DNA of 8,372 bases from Candidatus Caldarchaeum sp. (GTDB taxonomy: Archaea; Thermoproteota; Nitrososphaeria_A; Caldarchaeales; Caldarchaeaceae), in NCBI GenBank assembly GCA_025054795.1, contig JANWZU010000146.1, positions 1-8,372 of the forward strand. Reading direction: 5' to 3'. The translations under genes were made by a program, and so were the position numbers. Position 1 is the first letter of the stretch. Each line of letters opens with the position of its first letter. Of the stretch, positions 5,859 through 8,372 are shown piece by piece. Below the pieces are notes generated by a model. It did not search any database, was not told the origin of the DNA, and saw only the letters and a program-made list of their open reading frames with translations.

Positions 5859-6847
5859 TGCACACAAGAGAAGCTATCATGAGCTTGTTGGCTTCGAAGC
5901 CCATGGCTGTTTCTGAAATGGCTAGACAGCTCCGTGTTCCCAGACAGCTGGTACACTACCATGTGAAGCAGCTGCTGTCCGAGGGGCAGGTCGTGGTTAA
6001 AGACGTGGTTAAGTCGAAGGTTTACTCGCTGAAGCATGGGTCGCTGGTCGCCGTGTCCAGCCCTGCGGAAGTGCAGAAGAATCTGATACAGCTGGAAGAA
6101 TACTACGCCAAAAACGTCAGGCAGCTTTCGAAACTTCAGCATGACATGCTGCGGCTAAGGCTTGGTTTCGCACTTTTCATGTACCAGATGATGAGGACGT
6201 GTTCTATTCTGGTTGGGCTGGACAGCCACAGCCTTTTCAGGAACTACGGTGAACGTGTTGCCGAAGACGTTGTTGTGAAATCCGTCGTGTCTCAGCATGG
6301 CCGTTCTTCAGGGGTGGAGATGTTTGAGAGGGGGTTGCAGGCGCTGGACAAGCTGGCTGACACCAACCCGTCAACCTTCAAAAACAAAGGATTGATTCAT
6401 CTCAGGACTTTTCTGGGCTCGGGGTTGTACGACCCGAGGGTGGACGAGTTTCTCCATTCGCTGCTGCTGAGGACTGCTCTGGCTTTCCTCGGCGAAAGAT
6501 GTGCTGTGGAGAAATTTCCGCAGCACAGGACGCAGGCCTACTCATACCTAGTTCGGAGGACAGGCGTGAAGGAGCTATCGCGGCTTCGACACAACGTACT
6601 TCATGTAGACGGAGTCGAGGATGGACCAGTGGACGTCGCAGCTGAAGACAGCTGCGTTCAAGCATTTCCTAAGCGTCTCCCTGTTCGTTATGCGGCTTGC
6701 AACGAGGCCGAAGACAAGGTCTATGTCTTCCTTTATGTAGGACAGCCTTTCGAGGAAAAACTCCAGCCCCCGCTGGTCTATCCAGCCGTAGTGCTGCCGC
6801 ATGGCTTCAATTCTTTTGGGAAGCTCGTCGACGGCGAGAAGCTCTGA
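5858..6847 (+). CDS. Winged-helix (ArsR-like) transcriptional regulator with an anomalous antisense tail
   Basis: Residues 1-60 form a winged helix: REAIMSLLASKPMAVSEMAR, then the recognition helix RQLVHYHVKQLLSEG, then a wing KDVVKSKVYSLKHG. A helical, possibly coiled-coil linker follows (70-105). The C-terminal region (about 105-239) is not recognised and may bind a ligand or form a dimer. The ATG at 5858 is about 29 nt from the shared TATA box. The gene is divergent from the ABC importer operon, so local control of it is inferred. Codons 240-329 lie antisense to the 3' part of the PqqC-like gene in exact codon register, and the resulting sequence (for example VDGVEDGPVDVAAEDSC) does not look like a domain. 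The natural protein may end near residue 240, with the stop lost by mutation or hidden by a frameshift; the +1 frame has a TAG near 6549. The winged helix is firm; the 3' end is doubtful. Confidence 0.75.
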   Translation: MHTREAIMSLLASKPMAVSEMARQLRVPRQLVHYHVKQLLSEGQVVVKDVVKSKVYSLKHGSLVAVSSPAEVQKNLIQLEEYYAKNVRQLSKLQHDMLRLRLGFALFMYQMMRTCSILVGLDSHSLFRNYGERVAEDVVVKSVVSQHGRSSGVEMFERGLQALDKLADTNPSTFKNKGLIHLRTFLGSGLYDPRVDEFLHSLLLRTALAFLGERCAVEKFPQHRTQAYSYLVRRTGVKELSRLRHNVLHVDGVEDGPVDVAAEDSCVQAFPKRLPVRYAACNEAEDKVYVFLYVGQPFEEKLQPPLVYPAVVLPHGFNSFGKLVDGEKL

Positions 6848-7264
6848 AAGGGATGCTGCAGCCCCCTCGACCCAGCTCACGGTTTTGACGAAGTTGAGGT
6901 AGGCGTCCACGGCGAGCCTGACGCCGGGCAGCACCTCGGTTTTCTCAAGCCTGTCTCTGGATATTCCAGCCGCCTCCGCAAACAAGGCCCATCCCTCGAC
7001 GTCTCCTCTGTAGCCGCCTACGCCTTCACGTTTCATAAGCCGCTGAAGCCAAAGCTTTCTCGACTCCGGGTCGCTGCAGTTGGCCAGTATGACCGAGTCT
7101 TTCACGGGAACCTGCCTCTGGTAGTAGTAGCGGTTGACTATCCATGCTCTGACCTGCTGTGGTGTTAGCTTTCCTGAGTAGAAAAGCTTCATGAACGGGT
7201 GGTTGGAAAAATAGCGGTCAGCTAAGGTTTTCCTAACCTGCTGGCTTAGCTGTTGGGGCTGCAA
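6575..7264 (-). CDS. PqqC-like protein (pyrroloquinoline-quinone synthase homologue, altered active site)
   Basis: The 229-residue all-helical product is full length for PqqC, the oxygen-dependent enzyme that completes PQQ. Near-identical blocks run throughout: VNRYYYQRQVPVKDSVILANC at 43-63, LPGVRLAVDAYLNF at 112-125, QHYGWID at 157-163, DVHWSILDSVYMKY at 210-223. Against Klebsiella PqqC as I recall it, R50, Q54, K60, R80, E147 and R179 are kept (R45, Q49, K55, R75, E141, R173). H24, H84, H154, Y175 and K214 are replaced (F19, R79, L148, F169, S208). The diiron set of the related CADD/haem-oxygenase-like oxidases is not visible either. PQQ synthesis is therefore doubtful; a related oxidase or cofactor-binding role is possible. 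No pqqA, B, D or E is in the window. The TTG at 7264 lies inside the end of the membrane-protein gene (32-nt overlap), implying translational coupling. The gene's 3' part faces the regulator's tail. Confidence 0.88.
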   Translation of the reverse strand: MQPQQLSQQVRKTLADRYFSNHPFMKLFYSGKLTPQQVRAWIVNRYYYQRQVPVKDSVILANCSDPESRKLWLQRLMKREGVGGYRGDVEGWALFAEAAGISRDRLEKTEVLPGVRLAVDAYLNFVKTVSWVEGAAASLSELLAVDELPKRIEAMRQHYGWIDQRGLEFFLERLSYIKEDIDLVFGLVASRITNRETLRKCLNAAVFSCDVHWSILDSVYMKYVVSKPR

Positions 7265-8072
7265 CCTGCCGAACTCTCTGTAAAAGAAGATTTAGCCATA
7301 TCCCTCCAGAGGCCGCTAGGGCTAGGAAAAACCCTTGAGAGGCTTGAGCCGCCAAGTAGTACATGTTCTCGGGTGGCGGCAGGACTGTCAGAGTTCCGGC
7401 TCTCCACAGTATGTCGGCGAAGAGGCTTGCAATCACGAGGCCTGCCAAGCAGAAAGCAGTTAGCAGAACAACCCGTCTAACAGGGTTTTCCCATCCGTTG
7501 AAGAACCTGCAGGCCACTCCGACTAGTGAGATAGCCATACCAGTCCTGAGAAGGTTTGAGTACAGGTCGCTTCCCAGCGCGTCTACGCCCGGCATCAAAG
7601 CGAACCAGAAAAGAACAGCCATGCCTGCGTAGGTTTCGAGGCTCCAGTCGCTTTTTCTCACCTCGGCTGAAGCCGGCCTGTGTGCGTGAAGGCTGTAGCC
7701 CAGCAGGAGGGATGCCATGCTCAGCTGTGTTGAAATGACCAGCGAGAAGAGTAGTTGAGCTGGTGTGGGTGCTGCTTCGAAGCCAGCTCTTCCCAGAAGC
7801 TTGCCGGCCGTCAAAACAACCACGGCAAGGGCTTCCTGTGTCCTGGTCAGGCGTGAGCCGTGGAGGACCAAGTAAACGACGGCTATCAGCGTCAGCTGGA
7901 AAAGGACGTAGTGGACTGCGTAGTAGGCGGCTAGAGAGCTGTAGACGCCGCCGAAACGTGTCAAAACATACATACGCAAATCCACGGCCAAGTTTCCCAC
8001 GAGGACGGAGACAAGGAAGCCTCCTGCGAAAAGGGTTGCCGCTCTAAAAAACACGCCTTCGCCCGTCTTCAC
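7233..8072 (-). CDS. Polytopic membrane protein of unknown function
   Basis: The 279-residue product is mostly hydrophobic, with about seven or eight membrane segments near residues 11-31, 49-71, 81-98 (weak), 104-127, 148-166, 176-191, 200-220 and 240-263. The C-terminal tail is short and basic to neutral (RVRQVAAPTAKPAG). I do not recognise the family. A conserved-looking HYVLFQ at 54-59, HAHR at 129-132 and acidic residues in helices (D164, D220) are visible but do not identify a function. The GTG at 8072 is chosen because a TATA-like box at 8092-8101 lies about 25 nt upstream. The next in-frame GTG (6 codons on) would not fit that spacing. The PqqC-like gene begins within its last 32 nt, so the two proteins are probably made together and may form a membrane and soluble pair. 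It is divergent from a membrane-anchored cupredoxin gene. Confidence 0.8.
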   Translation of the reverse strand: MKTGEGVFFRAATLFAGGFLVSVLVGNLAVDLRMYVLTRFGGVYSSLAAYYAVHYVLFQLTLIAVVYLVLHGSRLTRTQEALAVVVLTAGKLLGRAGFEAAPTPAQLLFSLVISTQLSMASLLLGYSLHAHRPASAEVRKSDWSLETYAGMAVLFWFALMPGVDALGSDLYSNLLRTGMAISLVGVACRFFNGWENPVRRVVLLTAFCLAGLVIASLFADILWRAGTLTVLPPPENMYYLAAQASQGFFLALAASGGIWLNLLLQRVRQVAAPTAKPAG

Positions 8073-8091
8073 GGTTGTTTAGACTTGCTCT

Positions 8092-8101
8092 GGTTTTATA
8101 A
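8092..8101 (-). promoter_or_regulatory. TATA-like box for the membrane-protein/PqqC-like operon
   Basis: On the minus strand this reads TTATAAAACC, centred about 25 nt from the GTG at 8072. A leaderless or nearly leaderless transcript is predicted. Confidence 0.55.
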
Positions 8102-8120
8102 GAGTTGTCGATTAACTCTT
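8100..8120. promoter_or_regulatory. Inverted repeat between two divergent promoters, candidate operator
   Basis: AAGAGTT at 8100-8106 and AACTCTT at 8114-8120 are perfect complements with a 7-nt spacer. The site overlaps the upstream edge of the minus-strand TATA box and lies 17 nt before the plus-strand one. It is placed to control both transcripts. Confidence 0.4.
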
Positions 8121-8136
8121 TTGTCATCGGAATATA

Positions 8137-8144
8137 GTTATAAC
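8137..8144 (+). promoter_or_regulatory. TATA-like box for the right-edge cupredoxin gene
   Basis: GTTATAAC, centred about 26 nt before the GTG at 8167, gives a leaderless start. A second AT-rich run (AATATAG, 8131-8137) is about 33 nt away and fits less well. Confidence 0.5.
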
Positions 8145-8166
8145 CTAGCTCGGTGTCCGCAGGCAT

Positions 8167-8372
8167 GTGAGGCGTGTATTTGTAATAATTCCCGTCGTAA
8201 TATTGCTCGCCGCCGTCTTGGCTGGCTTCTTCATCGTCTTCCTGCAGCGGCCCGAGGCTAGGACAGTCGTGGTCACGGCTGAGGACTTTAGATTCAGTGT
8301 AGACGGGGGAGAGCCTACTATTAGGCTGAGGGCCGGCGAGGAGGTTAGGATTCTCTTCGAGAACAAGGGGAA
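8167..8372 (+). CDS. Membrane-anchored cupredoxin-like protein, N-terminal part (3' end beyond window)
   Basis: The frame is open from the GTG at 8167 to the right edge (68 full codons). Residues 4-26 (VFVIIPVVILLAAVLAGFFIVFL) form an uncleaved anchor or signal peptide. Then come VTAEDFRFSVDGGEPTIRLRAGEEVRILFENKG, the first strands of a plastocyanin or CuA-type cupredoxin. The copper ligands lie further on and cannot be seen. An ATG at 8165 overlaps this GTG but is followed at once by TGA, so it is not the start. The TATA box at 8137-8144 supports the GTG. The gene is divergent from the membrane-protein/PqqC-like operon with an inverted repeat between them, so co-regulation is plausible. Electron transfer or copper binding outside the membrane is inferred from fold. 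Confidence 0.75.
   Translation, partial: MRRVFVIIPVVILLAAVLAGFFIVFLQRPEARTVVVTAEDFRFSVDGGEPTIRLRAGEEVRILFENKG

Noticed and set aside
5803..5904. Upstream in-frame extension of the anchored binding protein to 5904
   Set aside because: It runs through the shared promoter and into the divergent regulator, and would put 34 residues before the signal anchor.
6575..7264. Call as TenA thiaminase or as a diiron CADD-type oxidase
   Set aside because: The sequence blocks match PqqC far better than TenA, and the Glu/His set with HxxxDxxH expected for the diiron relatives is not present.
8165..8167. ATG as start of the right-edge cupredoxin gene
   Set aside because: The ATG is followed immediately by TGA. 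The overlapping GTG at 8167 opens the frame that encodes the anchor and cupredoxin strands.
8145..8366. Minus-strand open frame at the right edge (73 codons)
   Set aside because: It is antisense to the cupredoxin start, lacks a promoter, and its product is Thr/Ser-rich without family features.

Overview
The window looks archaeal. Genes have TATA-like boxes about 25-31 nt upstream of their first codon and almost no untranslated leader. GTG and TTG starts are common. Two secreted or membrane-anchored proteins are cupredoxin-like, and Arg is often encoded by AGG/AGA. Together with the moderate GC content this suggests a Thaumarchaeota/Aigarchaeota-type lineage. That placement is an inference from style; no marker gene is present.

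Layout from left to right. (1) 1-642, minus strand: the N-terminal part of a family-1 solute-binding protein that runs off the left edge. Its upstream region has a TATA box and a perfect 16-bp palindrome. (2) 755-1856, minus: a two-gene operon encoding a small secreted Cys-rich protein and a secreted cupredoxin with a CuA-like Cys/Cys/His cluster. (3) 1949-2851, plus, divergent from that operon: an NMT1/SsuA-type periplasmic-binding-fold protein with no signal peptide. (4) 5802-2854, minus: an ABC importer operon, with a membrane-anchored coiled-coil solute-binding protein followed by a fused two-domain permease of the iron/thiamine/phosphonate class. No ATPase gene is present. (5) 5858-6847, plus, divergent from the importer: a winged-helix regulator. 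It shares one TATA element with the importer and is its likely local regulator. (6) 8072-6575, minus: a polytopic membrane protein translationally overlapped with a PqqC-like protein. (7) 8167 to the right edge, plus: the start of a membrane-anchored cupredoxin.

The window seems to be an accessory neighbourhood of metal- or cofactor-related functions: copper proteins, metal-type uptake, and a quinone-cofactor-enzyme homologue. It holds four closely packed divergent or convergent units. The points most worth checking are the PqqC homologue with several changed catalytic positions, the CuA-like cupredoxin with an inserted CxxC and its Cys-rich operon partner, the regulator whose last 90 codons lie antisense and codon-for-codon on the PqqC-like gene, and the binding-fold proteins without signal peptides. 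No tRNA, rRNA, CRISPR array, transposase or other mobile element was seen. No gene-free stretch exceeds 112 nt.
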